Positions 13,940 through 23,308 are shown, counted from the first letter of the stretch. The stretch: 64,000 nt of DNA from Billgrantia sulfidoxydans (GCF_017868775.1 NZ_CP053381.1:3534001-3598000), one strand, 5' to 3'. The notes: generated by a model from the sequence alone, not told the origin. Translations and numbers: made by a program.

Positions 13940-16936
13940 TCACGCCAGCGCCTGCTCCAGCAGCAGCGCCACGTGCACCGCCCTGCGGCCACTGCCGTCG
14001 TGGATCTGATGGCGGCAGCTGGTGCCATCGGCCACGATCACGGTATCCTCGCCCGCCGCGCGCACGGCGGGCAACAGGCTGAGCTCGGCCATCTGCATCG
14101 AAGTCCCGTAATGCTCGGCCTCGTAGCCGAAACTACCGGCCATGCCGCAGCACGAGGAGTCGATGGTCTCGACCGCGAGCCCGGGGATCCATGACAGCAC
14201 CGTCTCCACGGGGCGCAGCGCGTCGAAGGCCTTCTGATGGCAGTGGCCGTGCAACAGGGCCCGCGCATGACCGACCGGCTTCAGCGCAAGGGGTAACTCG
14301 CCGGCTGCCCGCGCCCTGACCAGGAACTCCTCGAACAGCAGGGCCGACTCGGCCAGCCCTCGTGCCGCCTCCCCGAAGCCGTACTGCAGGAACTCGTCGC
14401 GCATGCTCAGCAGGCACGACGGCTCGAGCCCGACGATCGGCACGCCGCGCTCGACGTAGGGCAGCAGGTGGTCGAGGGCGCGCCGCGCCTCGGCCCTGGC
14501 CTTGTCGAACTGGCCGGAGGAGAGGTAGGTGCGCCCGCAGCACAGCGGGCGTTCGCCCGGCGTGACGTTGAGGTGCACGCGATAACCGGCCGCCTCGAGC
14601 ACCCGCCTGGCGGCGCGGGCGATGTCGTTCTCCATGTAGTTGTTGAAGGTGTCGACGAACAGCACCACCTCGCGGCTCCCCTGCGCCGATGGAGCATGCG
14701 CTTCGGCCAGGAAGTTGCCACGGAACCTGGGGAAGTCCCGCTGCTCGGCCAAGCCCAGCGCCCGCTTGACCCGCCGCGAGACGACAGGCAGCCGCTGGAC
14801 CGCGCCCAACAGGCCCGACAGCCGGCTCGCCCAGGGGGCATAGCGCGGCAGCTCGCCGACCAGGCGATCGCGCAGTGCAAGCCCCCTGGCCCGGACCCGG
14901 GCCGCGCGCGCCTCGATCTTGAACTTGGCCATGTCGACACCGGTCGGGCAGTCGCGCCGGCAGCCCTTGCACGACACGCACAGGTCCAGCGCCTCCTTGA
15001 CCGCGTCGCCTGCCAGGCCCTCGTCACCGAGCTGCCCCGAGAGCACCAGGCGCAGGGTATTGGCGCGTCCGCGAGTGAGATGCTGTTCCGCCCTGGTGAC
15101 GCGATAGCTCGGGCACATGGTGCCGGCGTCGAACTTGCGGCAATGGCCGTTGTTGTTGCACATCTCCACCGCCATCGCCAGGCCATGAGTGAGGTCGTCG
15201 CCGCTGCCGGGTGCGCTCAGCTCACCGCTCCGCGGGTCCCGCCTGACGTTCCACGCCGACCAGTCGAAGGCCGGCGTCAGCGGAATGCGCTGGTAGTGGC
15301 GCGGAAAGCGGAAGTAGCGCTCGTCGTCCATTCTCGGCGTATCGACGATCTTGCCCGGGTTGAGGCGGTTGTTGGGATCGAACAGCCGCTTCACCTCCTT
15401 GAAGGCGTCATTGACGGCGCTGCCGAACTGCCAGGCCACCCATTCGCCACGACACAGCCCGTCGCCGTGCTCCCCCGAGTAGGCCCCCTTGTACTCGCGC
15501 ACCAGGGCCGAGGCCTGCTCGGCGATCTCGCGCATCTTCTCGGCACCGCCGCGGCGCATGTCGAGGATCGGCCGCACATGTAGCGTGCCGACACTGGCAT
15601 GGGCGTACCAGGTGCCCTCGGTGCCATGCCGATGGAACACCTCGGTCAGCTTGTCGGTGTACTCGGCCAGGTGCTCGAGCGGCACCGCGCAGTCCTCGAT
15701 GAAGGAGACCGGCTTGGCGTCACCCTTCATGCTCATCATGATGTTGAGCCCGGCCTTGCGCACATTCCACAGCGCCTTCTGCTCGGCCGGCTCGGGCATG
15801 TCGACCACGCTCCCCGGCAGGCCCAGGTCGGCCATCAGTTCGTTGAGGCGTGCCAGCGATGCCAGCAGCGCCTCGCGCTCCTGCCCGGCGAACTCCACCA
15901 GCAGCACCGCCTGGGGCCGACCGATCAGGGCCTTCTCGATCACCGGACGAAACGCGGGGTTCTCCAGCGACAGCTCGATCATGGTGCGGTCGACCAGCTC
16001 CACCGCGGTGGGGTCAAGGGTCACGATGTGCTGGGTGACGTCCATCGCCTGGTAGAAGGTGGGAAAGTTCACCACGCCGAGGACCTTGTGCTCGGGCAAC
16101 GGCGACAGCCTGAGCGTCAACCGCTGCGTGACCGCCAGGGTTCCTTCCGAGCCCACCAGCAGATGCGCCAGGTTGGGCCGCGCGTCGGGGTCGTAGGGCA
16201 TCGGATTCTGGCAGTCGAACAGATCGAGGTTGTAGCCGCCTACCCGCCGCAACACCCGGGGAAAGTGCCCGCGGATCTCCTCGGCCACACCGTCGGCGAC
16301 GGCACGAACCCGGTCGGCCAGTTCCCGCACGCGGCCCGTGTCCGGCAGCCTGTCGACGAAACCGAAGTGGCCTTCACTTCCGTCGGCGAGGATCGCATCC
16401 AGCCCCAGCACGTTGTGCACCATGTTGCCGTAGCGGATCGAGCGCGAACCGCAGGAGTTGTTGCCGGCCATGCCGCCCAGGGTGCACTGGGCGCTGGTCG
16501 AGACATCGACCGGATACCACAGCCCGTGGGGCTTGAGCCAGGCGTTGAGGTGATCGAGCACGATGCCCGGCTCGACCACCACGGTGCGCGCCTCGGGGTC
16601 GAACTCGACGATCCGGTTGAGCCAGCGGGAGGCGTCGAGGATCACCGCCTCGCCCACCGTCTGGCCGCACTGGCTGGTGCCGGCGCCCCGCGCCAGCACC
16701 GGCACGCGGGCATCGCGGGCGATATCGAGCGCGCGCCTCAGGTCGTGCTGGTCGCGTGGGACCACCACACCGATCGGCATCGCCTGGTAGATCGAGGCAT
16801 CCGTCGAGTAGCGGCCCCGCGAGGCGTGGTCGAACAGCACCTCGCCCTGCACCTCGCGCGCCAGCCGCGCGGCCAGTTCGCTGACCGGCTGGACCCGGGC
16901 ATCCCGAGACCGGGCGTTCTCGTTCAGGGACGTCAT
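13940..16936 (-). CDS. FAD-linked, Fe-S containing D-2-hydroxyacid dehydrogenase (YdiJ/D-lactate dehydrogenase type)
   Basis: A 998-residue fusion oxidoreductase. Order of domains: FAD-binding type 4 (about 40-270, with ARGAGTSQCGQTVG and GNNSCGSRSIRYG), FAD-oxidase C-terminal domain (to about 560, ending with a GEHGDGLCRGEW segment), ferredoxin-like 4Fe-4S cysteines (CNNNGHC, CVSCKGCRRDCPTG near 670), then two cysteine-rich CCG modules (CCGRTYLSSGQ and CCGMAGSFGYE). This matches YdiJ-like enzymes oxidising D-2-hydroxyglutarate or D-lactate and feeding electrons to quinone or cytochrome. The ATG at 16936 follows AGGAGGG. It lies 35 bases behind the aminotransferase gene, so it is part of the same operon. 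The substrate is not certain; a 2-hydroxyacid arising in this pathway is the natural guess. Confidence 0.88.
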   Translation of the reverse strand: MTSLNENARSRDARVQPVSELAARLAREVQGEVLFDHASRGRYSTDASIYQAMPIGVVVPRDQHDLRRALDIARDARVPVLARGAGTSQCGQTVGEAVILDASRWLNRIVEFDPEARTVVVEPGIVLDHLNAWLKPHGLWYPVDVSTSAQCTLGGMAGNNSCGSRSIRYGNMVHNVLGLDAILADGSEGHFGFVDRLPDTGRVRELADRVRAVADGVAEEIRGHFPRVLRRVGGYNLDLFDCQNPMPYDPDARPNLAHLLVGSEGTLAVTQRLTLRLSPLPEHKVLGVVNFPTFYQAMDVTQHIVTLDPTAVELVDRTMIELSLENPAFRPVIEKALIGRPQAVLLVEFAGQEREALLASLARLNELMADLGLPGSVVDMPEPAEQKALWNVRKAGLNIMMSMKGDAKPVSFIEDCAVPLEHLAEYTDKLTEVFHRHGTEGTWYAHASVGTLHVRPILDMRRGGAEKMREIAEQASALVREYKGAYSGEHGDGLCRGEWVAWQFGSAVNDAFKEVKRLFDPNNRLNPGKIVDTPRMDDERYFRFPRHYQRIPLTPAFDWSAWNVRRDPRSGELSAPGSGDDLTHGLAMAVEMCNNNGHCRKFDAGTMCPSYRVTRAEQHLTRGRANTLRLVLSGQLGDEGLAGDAVKEALDLCVSCKGCRRDCPTGVDMAKFKIEARAARVRARGLALRDRLVGELPRYAPWASRLSGLLGAVQRLPVVSRRVKRALGLAEQRDFPRFRGNFLAEAHAPSAQGSREVVLFVDTFNNYMENDIARAARRVLEAAGYRVHLNVTPGERPLCCGRTYLSSGQFDKARAEARRALDHLLPYVERGVPIVGLEPSCLLSMRDEFLQYGFGEAARGLAESALLFEEFLVRARAAGELPLALKPVGHARALLHGHCHQKAFDALRPVETVLSWIPGLAVETIDSSCCGMAGSFGYEAEHYGTSMQMAELSLLPAVRAAGEDTVIVADGTSCRHQIHDGSGRRAVHVALLLEQALA

Positions 16937-16971
16937 GCTGCCCTCCTGGTCGTGCTGGTAAAAGCCGCCGC

Positions 16972-18180
16972 TCAGCGGATGGCGTCGAGCGGGTGGTGGG
17001 CGAAGTAGTCGAGTGCGGCACCCACGCCGCTGCCCGCCAGCGGCACACCGGCGAGTTTCATGCCCGCCTCGCAGCCGCCCAGGGTGGCGATCAGGGTCAG
17101 GTCGTTGCAGTCGCCCAGGTGGCCGATGCGGAACATCTTGCCCTTGGCCTTGCCCAGGCCGGTGCCCAACGACAGGTCGAAGCGCTCGTAGATGAGCTTG
17201 CGCACCGCGTCGGCATCGACACCTTCGGGCATCACCACGCCGGTCAGCACCGGCGAATAGACGGCAGGATCCTGGCACTGGATCTCCAGGCCCCAGGCCG
17301 CCACCGCCTGGCGCACGCCGGCGGCCCAGCGCTGGTGGCGCGCCAGCACCTGGTCGAGCCCCTCCTCCAGCAGCATGTCGAGCGACTCGTTGAGCCCGTA
17401 GAGCAGGTTGGTGCTGGGGGTATAGGGCCAGTAGCCGTTCTGGTTGGCCTCGAGGATCTCGTCCCAGGCCCAGAAGCTCTTCGGCATGCGGTTGTGGTGG
17501 CTCGCCTCGATGGCCCGCTCGGAGACGGCGTTGAAGCTGATCCCCGGGGGCAGCATCAGGCCCTTCTGGGAGCCGGAGATGGTCACGTCGACCCCCCACT
17601 CGTCGTGGCGATAGTCGGCGCTGGCCAGGCCCGAGATGGTATCGACCAGCAGCAGCGCCGGGTGCCCGGCGGCATCGATGGCGCGGCGCACTGCGGCGAT
17701 GTCGCTGGTCACTCCAGTGGAGGTCTCGTTGTGGACCACGCAGACCGCCTTGATCTCGTGCGCCGGGTCCTCCCTCAGGCGCGCCTCGATCATGTCGGCC
17801 CGCACCCCGTGGCGCCACCCCTCGTAGCCGGGCAGGCCGATGAACTCGGGGTCGAGCTGCAGGCGTCGTGCCATCGTGTGCCACAGGGTGGCGAAGTGGC
17901 CGGTCTCGAACATCAGTACCCGGTCGCCCGGCGACAGGGTGTTGGCGAGCGCCGCCTCCCAGGCGCCGGTACCGGAGGCCGGGTAGATGATCACGGGACC
18001 CTCGGTCTTGAAGACCTGCTTGAGCTTGGCCAGCAGCGTGAGCCCCAGGGCACCGAACTCCGGGCCGCGGTGATCGATGGTCGGCAGGCTCATGGCGCGC
18101 AGGATGCGGTCCGGCACCGGTGAGGGGCCGGGGATCTGCAGGAAGTGGCGGCCGGAAGGATGGAAATCGAGATTCAACAT
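16972..18180 (-). CDS. Class V aminotransferase (serine/aspartate-glyoxylate aminotransferase type)
   Basis: A 402-residue PLP-dependent aminotransferase of fold type I, class V. Visible landmarks: FLQIPGPSPVPDRILRAM at the N-terminus, IIYPASGTGAWEAALAN for cofactor binding, the Schiff-base Lys at 206 in SGSQKGLMLPPG, and NETSTGV. Relatives transfer amino groups from serine, alanine or aspartate to glyoxylate; BhcA of the beta-hydroxyaspartate pathway belongs here, but the other bhc genes are absent. GGAGG precedes the ATG at 18180; earlier in-frame starts lack a site. It lies between a CoA-transferase gene and the FAD/Fe-S dehydrogenase gene. Proximity to the glycolate oxidase operon makes glyoxylate a plausible acceptor. 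Confidence 0.86.
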   Translation of the reverse strand: MLNLDFHPSGRHFLQIPGPSPVPDRILRAMSLPTIDHRGPEFGALGLTLLAKLKQVFKTEGPVIIYPASGTGAWEAALANTLSPGDRVLMFETGHFATLWHTMARRLQLDPEFIGLPGYEGWRHGVRADMIEARLREDPAHEIKAVCVVHNETSTGVTSDIAAVRRAIDAAGHPALLLVDTISGLASADYRHDEWGVDVTISGSQKGLMLPPGISFNAVSERAIEASHHNRMPKSFWAWDEILEANQNGYWPYTPSTNLLYGLNESLDMLLEEGLDQVLARHQRWAAGVRQAVAAWGLEIQCQDPAVYSPVLTGVVMPEGVDADAVRKLIYERFDLSLGTGLGKAKGKMFRIGHLGDCNDLTLIATLGGCEAGMKLAGVPLAGSGVGAALDYFAHHPLDAIR

Positions 18181-18209
18181 GCGACTACCTCCGAGAGGGT
18201 TTTGCATTT

Positions 18210-18224
18210 TTGATAATGAATTCA
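18210..18224. promoter_or_regulatory. Weak candidate operator upstream of the aminotransferase gene
   Basis: Contains the 12-bp palindrome AATGAATTCATT (18215-18226). Read as TTGAT-N5-ATTCA it partly matches the TGAAT-N5-ATTCA sites at 23292 and 23961. It sits in the 67-base gap between the CoA-transferase and aminotransferase genes. The match is weak. Confidence 0.3.
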
Positions 18225-18247
18225 TTTACTGACAACAAAGCAGCGCC

Positions 18248-19435
18248 CTACTTGATGCAGCCCTCTTCCCGCAGTGTCTCGCGCTGCTCCGCGGAGAGGC
18301 CCAGCTGCGCCAGGACCTCGTCGGTGTGCTGGCCGAACAGCGGCGCCGGGCTCCGGATCTGCGACGGGGTGCGCGAGAACTTGCTGGGAAAGCCGAGGGT
18401 CTTCATGCTGCCGATGACGGGGTGTTCCATCTCCTGCACCATGCCCCTGGCCAGGTAGTGCTCGTCCTGCATGGCCTGGGCGAAGTCGTTGATCGGCCCG
18501 GCCGGGACCCCGGCCTTGTCGCACAGGGCCAGCCAGTGGTTCATGTCCCGTTCGACCAGGATCTCCTCCACCACCGCCTCGAGCTCCTCGACGTGCTGGC
18601 CGCGGTCATGGTTGGTCAGGAAACGCGGATCGCTCATCAGGTCCTCGCGCTGGAGCACGTCACGGCAGAAGCGCTCCCAGGTTCGCTGATTGGCGCAGCC
18701 CAGCATGATGTAGCCGTCGCTGGTCTTGACCGCCTGGTAGGGCGCCGACACCCGATGCCGCCAGCCGGTGGGCCCGGGGACCCTGCCCTCGGCGAAGTAG
18801 GCCGCCGCCTCCCAGGTGAACCAGGGCAGCCCGCATTCGGTGATGGCGATGTCGATGTGCTGCCCCTCGCCGGTGCCGCTGCGGTGGATGTAGGCCGCCA
18901 GGATCGAGTAGACGGCCGTGATCCCCGCCCCGATGTCGTAGACCGCGATGCCGGTCTTCAGCGGGCGTCGCCCCGGCTCCCCGGTCATCGACATCAGGCC
19001 GGTCATGCCCTGGGCCACCAGGTCGAAACCGCCGCGATGGCTGTAGGGGCCGGTCTGCCCGTAGCCCGAGATCGAGCAGTAGATGATGGCGGGGTTGATC
19101 GCCTTGATGGTGTCGTAGTCGATGGCAAGCGACCGTGTCACCCCGGTGCGATAGTTCTCGACGATGACATCGGCGTCCTTGGCCAGGCGGTAGAAGATCT
19201 CCCGGGCCCGCTCATCCTTGAGGTTGAGCGAGATGCTCTTCTTGTTGCGGTTGATCTGCGAGAAACAGGTCGACTCGTCGTTGACGTAGGGGCCCATCTG
19301 GCGGCTGTCGTCGCCGCCGTTGAGCTTCTCGACCTTGATCACCTCCGCGCCCATGTCGGCCAGCACCATGGTGCAGTAGGGCCCGGCCATGATCTGCGAG
19401 ACGTCGAGTACCTTGAGTCCTTCCAGGGGAAGCAT
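18248..19435 (-). CDS. CaiB/BaiF (family III) CoA-transferase
   Basis: A 395-residue family III CoA-transferase, which moves CoA between carboxylic acids. Family landmarks: LPLEGLKVLDVSQIMAGPYCTMVLADMGAEVIKVE at the N-terminus (quoted in part), SQINRNKKSISLNLKD, and the GEGQHIDIAI segment around the family's catalytic aspartate. I choose the ATG at 19435, which has GAGGTG six bases upstream, over an in-frame GTG nine bases earlier. It lies between genes for a crotonase-fold protein and the aminotransferase, all on one strand. It probably activates the acid imported by the TRAP system or a derivative; donor and acceptor are unknown. Confidence 0.88.
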   Translation of the reverse strand: MLPLEGLKVLDVSQIMAGPYCTMVLADMGAEVIKVEKLNGGDDSRQMGPYVNDESTCFSQINRNKKSISLNLKDERAREIFYRLAKDADVIVENYRTGVTRSLAIDYDTIKAINPAIIYCSISGYGQTGPYSHRGGFDLVAQGMTGLMSMTGEPGRRPLKTGIAVYDIGAGITAVYSILAAYIHRSGTGEGQHIDIAITECGLPWFTWEAAAYFAEGRVPGPTGWRHRVSAPYQAVKTSDGYIMLGCANQRTWERFCRDVLQREDLMSDPRFLTNHDRGQHVEELEAVVEEILVERDMNHWLALCDKAGVPAGPINDFAQAMQDEHYLARGMVQEMEHPVIGSMKTLGFPSKFSRTPSQIRSPAPLFGQHTDEVLAQLGLSAEQRETLREEGCIK

Positions 19436-19483
19436 GGGTTTCACCTCGCTTGTGTGGTTGGCGTGGCGGCCGCGACCACCGGG

Positions 19484-20266
19484 TCAGCGGCCGGTCCATT
19501 CGAAGGGTGTCTTGTGTAGGAACTTTTCCACCGCCGCCTTGAAGTCGCCGCTCGTGTAGCAGGCGGCGACCCAGTCGTCGCCGGCATCGGCGGCGGCCCG
19601 GCGCTCGGCCAGTACCCGCCCCACCAGCGCCTTGCTGGCCTGCACGGTGAGCGGCGCGCGCCGGCCGAAGGCGGCGGCGATGGCGGTCACCTCGTCGACG
19701 ATCGCTTCCGCGGCGAAGACGCCGTTGACCAGCCCCGCCTGCCGCGCCTCCTCGGCATCGAACAGCTTGGCCATCATCAGCGCCTCCTTGGTGCGGGCGA
19801 CACCGATCATCTCCACCATCCGCGCGACGTTGGTCATCGACAGGGTGTTGCCCAGCGTCCTGGCGATGGGCACGCCGAACTTCATCGACGGCGTGCAGTA
19901 GCGGAAGTCACAGACCAGTGCCAGGGCCGCCCCGCCGCCCACGCAGGCACCCTCGATCAGGGCGATGGTGGGCTTGGGCAGGCGTTCCAGCTTGCCCACC
20001 ACCCGGTCGATCCGCCGCTCATAGTCGATGGCGTCCTCCGCGGCTTCGAAGTGGGCGAACTGGGAGATGTCGGTGCCGGCGACGAAGGCCTCGCCGCCGA
20101 CGCCGTGCAGCACCACCGCCTGGACCTCGTCGTCCTCGGCCAGGCGGTTGCAGCACGCCTCGAGCGCGTCGTACATCTCCCAGGTCATGGCGTTGCGACT
20201 CTCGGGCCGGTTGAAGCCGATCCAGGCGAGGCGGTCCTCGCGTCGGAAGATCAGGGCGTCAGCCAT
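19484..20266 (-). CDS. Crotonase-fold protein lacking both hydratase glutamates
   Basis: A 260-residue enoyl-CoA hydratase/isomerase superfamily protein. The fold landmarks are clear: NRPESRNAM, the oxyanion-hole segments FVAGTDISQF and ACVGGGAALALVCDFRYC, and DAEEARQAGLV. The two catalytic glutamates of enoyl-CoA hydratase (rat Glu144 and Glu164, twenty residues apart) correspond to Ala114 and Ile134 here, in GGGAALAL and FGVPIA. Simple enoyl-CoA hydration is therefore unlikely. Other crotonase reactions (decarboxylation, isomerisation, thioester hydrolysis, C-C cleavage) remain open. It follows dctM and precedes the CoA-transferase gene, so a CoA thioester is the expected substrate. Confidence 0.85.
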   Translation of the reverse strand: MADALIFRREDRLAWIGFNRPESRNAMTWEMYDALEACCNRLAEDDEVQAVVLHGVGGEAFVAGTDISQFAHFEAAEDAIDYERRIDRVVGKLERLPKPTIALIEGACVGGGAALALVCDFRYCTPSMKFGVPIARTLGNTLSMTNVARMVEMIGVARTKEALMMAKLFDAEEARQAGLVNGVFAAEAIVDEVTAIAAAFGRRAPLTVQASKALVGRVLAERRAAADAGDDWVAACYTSGDFKAAVEKFLHKTPFEWTGR

Positions 20267-20294
20267 CGGCAGCCTCCTCTCAGTGTCGTCGGGG

Positions 20295-21576
20295 TCAGCG
20301 GTAGAACAGCTCCACCAGGCCCATCGGGAAGAGCGGCACGTAAGTCACCAGCATCAACAGGATGAACAGCAGGATGACGAACGGCACGTTGGCCTTCGAC
20401 ACCTCCCAGATGTCGGCCTTGGCCACCGAGCAGGCCGTCATCAGCACGCTGGCCACCGGCGGTGTCTGCTGGCCGATCGCCAGGTTGAGGGTGACGATCA
20501 TGCCGAAGTGGACGGGGTCGATGCCGACCATCATCACCAGCGGCATGACGATGGGCACGGTGAGGATGATTGCAGCCGCCGAGTGCAGGATCATGCCGAT
20601 CAGCAGCAAAAAGAGGTTCAGCAGCGCGAGGACCATGTACTTGTTGGCAGTGAAGTCGCTGATCATCATCGCCAGCATCTGCGGCAGCTGGGCGCGGGTG
20701 AGGAAGTCCCCGAGCAGCGCCGAGCTCGCCACCAGCAGCATGACCACGGCGGTCTGCACGCCACCCTCGACCATCGCCGCGCGCAGCTTCGCCCCAACGC
20801 AGCTCGCCGTAGCGGAAGCTGATCAGCAGCGCCGCCAGCACCGCCAGGGCCGCCCCTTCGGTGGCGGTCATGAAGCCGCCGAAGATCCCGCCGAGAATGA
20901 CCAGCGGCAGCACGAAGGCGAGCCCCGCCGCCTTGAAGGTGGTCCACACCCGCTTCAGTTGGAAGGTATGCTCCACCGGCCAGTTGTAGCGGACCGCGAA
21001 ATACCAGGCGAGCGCCATCATCAAGACCCCGCCGACGAGGCCCGGTACGATGCCGGCGACGAACAGCTGGACCACCGAGGTATCGGCCATGGCGGCATAC
21101 AGGATCATCGGGATGGAGGGCGGGATGATGATCGCCAGCGAGGCCGACGAGGAGGTAATGGCGGCGGCGAACGGCGCCGGGTAGCCCTTGCGCTTCATCT
21201 CCGGCATCAGGATGGAGCCGAGGGCGGCCACGTCGGCCACGGCGGAGCCGGAGATCTCGGCGAAGAACAGCGAGGTGCCGACGTTGACCATGGCCAGCCC
21301 GCCGCGGATGAAGCCCAGCAGCGCGGAGGCGAAGTCGATCAGGCGGCGCGAGATACCCCCGGTGTTCATGATGGCGCCGGCCAGGATGAACAGCGGAATG
21401 GCGATCAACGGGAACTTGGTCGAGCCCTCGAACATCACCAGCGGGAAACCGAGCAGGCCGTTCGGCCCCTGCAGGACCAGTATCGCGACGATGGAGACCG
21501 CTCCCAGCGCCACCGCGATGGGGATGTTGATGAAGATCATGGCCAGCCCGGCCAGCAGGATCAGTGTCGTCGTCAT
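20295..21576 (-). pseudogene. dctM: TRAP transporter large permease DctM, frameshifted
   Basis: The large (DctM, 12-segment) subunit of a TRAP carboxylate importer is encoded in two frames. The first 260 or so residues run normally (MTTTLILLAGLAMIFINIP to SFRYGELRW). The reading then leaves frame near the CCCC run at 20792-20795, and the remaining 160 residues (KLRAAMVEGGVQTAVVML to GLVELFYR) continue in another frame. Removing one base of that run restores a full-length protein of about 427 residues. Either the gene is broken or there is a homopolymer sequencing error. Its start overlaps the dctQ stop by four bases, as in intact TRAP operons. Confidence 0.82.
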
Positions 21577-22091
21577 TGCAGCTCCTCCACGATGTCCTGC
21601 TCCGAGGGCGGCCGCTTGCCGTCCCAGGCCTCACGCAGGATGGCCGGGAGGTTGAGCAGCTCGGCGACGACATACAGCCCCGCGCCGATGGGGATGGTCG
21701 ACTGGGTCACGGCCGTGGGAATCGGCACGCTGACCAGGGTCGAGCCGCCGAGTACCTGGATGACGTAGACGCCGTAGTAGGCGAGCAGCACGAAGAAGGC
21801 GATGATGATGGCCTCACCGATCGCCACCAGGGTCACGCGCACGGCACGGGGGCGGGAGTAGACGAACCCCGGCACGCTGATATGGGCGCGCTTGAGTGAG
21901 GCCAGAGCGGCGCCATAGTAGGTCACCCAGGCCAGCATCACAGCGGCCACCTCGTCGTACCAGCTCAGGGAATTGCCGGTATAGCGGAAGGAGACACCGA
22001 GCAGCACGATCACCGTGAGAGCCACCACCAGGAGCATGGTGACGACCTCGAGCAGCCACTCGAAACCCGCTCGCAGTTTCGCAAGGGACAT
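21573..22091 (-). CDS. dctQ: TRAP transporter small permease DctQ
   Basis: A 172-residue membrane protein with four hydrophobic segments, the small subunit that bridges the binding protein and DctM in TRAP importers. Typical stretches are LLGVSFRYTGNSLSWYDEVAAVMLAWVTYYGAA and, near the end, the GAGLYVVAELLN segment. The ATG at 22091 has GGAG eight bases upstream; an in-frame ATG seven codons earlier has no good site. It overlaps the dctM start (ATGA) and follows dctP by 69 bases. Confidence 0.85.
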   Translation of the reverse strand: MSLAKLRAGFEWLLEVVTMLLVVALTVIVLLGVSFRYTGNSLSWYDEVAAVMLAWVTYYGAALASLKRAHISVPGFVYSRPRAVRVTLVAIGEAIIIAFFVLLAYYGVYVIQVLGGSTLVSVPIPTAVTQSTIPIGAGLYVVAELLNLPAILREAWDGKRPPSEQDIVEELQ

Positions 22092-22160
22092 GCCATCGAC
22101 TCCATCGAGCATGGGAAGGACCGCCCCGGACGGGGCGGCCTTGGGATCACGCAGCGGGGT

Positions 22161-23144
22161 TCACTCTTCTTCGCCAAGAGCCAGGACCCGGTCGACCAGG
22201 TCACCGCCGCCTTCCACCTCCTCGTCGAAGCGCTCGTAGATGGGGCCGCTGGCGTCGATGAACGCCTGCTGGTCGGCCTCGTTGATCTCCATCCCGGCCG
22301 CCTCCATCTCGCCGAGCAGCTCCTCGTCCTGCCTGGCGGCGGTCTCGTAGACGAAATCCTGGACCTCCTGGGCAGTCTCCTCCAGCACCTCGCGCACCTC
22401 CTCCGGCAGGTCTTCCCAGTGGCTCTTGGAAACCACCACATAGGCCGGCGTGTAGACGTGGTTGGTCATGGAGAGGTAGTCCTGGACCTCTTGGAACTTC
22501 TGGGAATGGATCTGCACCAGGGGGTTCTCCTGGCCGTCCATGGTGCCGGTCTGCAGCGCGGTGAAGACCTCCGAGAGCGCCATGGGCGAGGGATTGGCGC
22601 CGTACTCCTCGAACATGCGCACTCGCCACCTGCCTTCGGGTGTCCGCAGCTTGAGGCCCTGCAGATCCTCAGGCGTCTCGATCGGCCGCCGACTGTTGGT
22701 GATCTGGCGGAAGCCGTTCTCCCACACGGCGAGGATCTTGTAGCCCTCCGCCTCAACCAGCGGGTAGAGATCGGGCTCGATGACCTCCTCGATGACCCGC
22801 TTCATGTGCTCCCTGTCCTTGATCAGGTAGGGCATCTCGAACAGGCCGAACTCATCCACCACCGACGACATCACCGTCGACGGAAGCGCGAAGGTCACCT
22901 GTCCGAGCTTGAGCTTCTGCATCAGTGAGCTGTCGCCGCCGAGCTGGCTCGACCCATAGACCTCCACCCGATAGTCGTCGCCCAGCTTCTCGTTGGCGCG
23001 CTCGGCGAATTCCTTGGCGGAAGCATCGAACAGCGACCCGGGGTTGCCGACGTGGCCGAACTGCAACTCGGTCTGGGCCATGCCCAGGCTTGGCAGGCCC
23101 AGTGCCAGGGCGGTGGTCAGGAGGGCTGTCGTTATCGGTTTCAT
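22161..23144 (-). CDS. dctP: TRAP transporter solute-binding protein DctP
   Basis: A 327-residue periplasmic binding protein with a clear signal peptide (MKPITTALLTTALALGLPSLGMAQ). Landmarks of the DctP family are GSSQLGGDSSLMQKLKLGQV, the carboxylate-binding Arg region LKLRTPEGRWRVRMFEEYGANPSPM (quoted in part), and EVFTALQTGTMDGQENPL. The conserved arginine implies an acid ligand, but which one is unknown. GGAG precedes the ATG. It is the first gene of the minus-strand cluster. The inverted repeat CTGAATT-N3-AATTCAG lies 147 bases upstream, within the 290-base gap before the GlcG-like gene, which I take as the promoter region. I see no gene in that gap. Confidence 0.9.
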   Translation of the reverse strand: MKPITTALLTTALALGLPSLGMAQTELQFGHVGNPGSLFDASAKEFAERANEKLGDDYRVEVYGSSQLGGDSSLMQKLKLGQVTFALPSTVMSSVVDEFGLFEMPYLIKDREHMKRVIEEVIEPDLYPLVEAEGYKILAVWENGFRQITNSRRPIETPEDLQGLKLRTPEGRWRVRMFEEYGANPSPMALSEVFTALQTGTMDGQENPLVQIHSQKFQEVQDYLSMTNHVYTPAYVVVSKSHWEDLPEEVREVLEETAQEVQDFVYETAARQDEELLGEMEAAGMEINEADQQAFIDASGPIYERFDEEVEGGGDLVDRVLALGEEE

Positions 23145-23291
23145 TGGCTGCTCCAGTGCTGGCTTGTTGTTGTACGTCGCTGCCAGAGCGTGTGGCCCGC
23201 GCCCGGCAGTCTCCGGTCGTGACAGACACCGCTCATGGGCGGGTCACCTCAGACCACCCAGCCGTGTCAGTGACAAACTCACCGTTTCAAT

Positions 23292-23308
23292 CTGAATTCA
23301 AAATTCAG
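23292..23308. promoter_or_regulatory. Candidate GntR operator upstream of dctP
   Basis: Perfect inverted repeat CTGAATT-CAA-AATTCAG in an AT-rich stretch of the interval 23145-23434. Its TGAAT-N5-ATTCA core recurs at 23961-23977 next to the divergent GntR gene, so the two may be sites for that regulator. Confidence 0.6.

Noticed and set aside
13940..17884. A very long minus-strand open frame extending the FAD/Fe-S dehydrogenase by more than 300 residues at its N-terminus
   Set aside because: The extension is an out-of-frame reading of the aminotransferase gene, arginine- and proline-rich and without family similarity. The start at 16936 has a strong ribosome site and natural N-terminus.
16972..18180. 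BhcA of the beta-hydroxyaspartate glyoxylate pathway
   Set aside because: The aminotransferase is of the right class, but BhcB, BhcC and BhcD homologues are not in the cluster, so the assignment is not supported.
19484..20266. Annotation as enoyl-CoA hydratase
   Set aside because: Both catalytic glutamates are replaced (Ala114, Ile134), so only membership of the crotonase fold is claimed.
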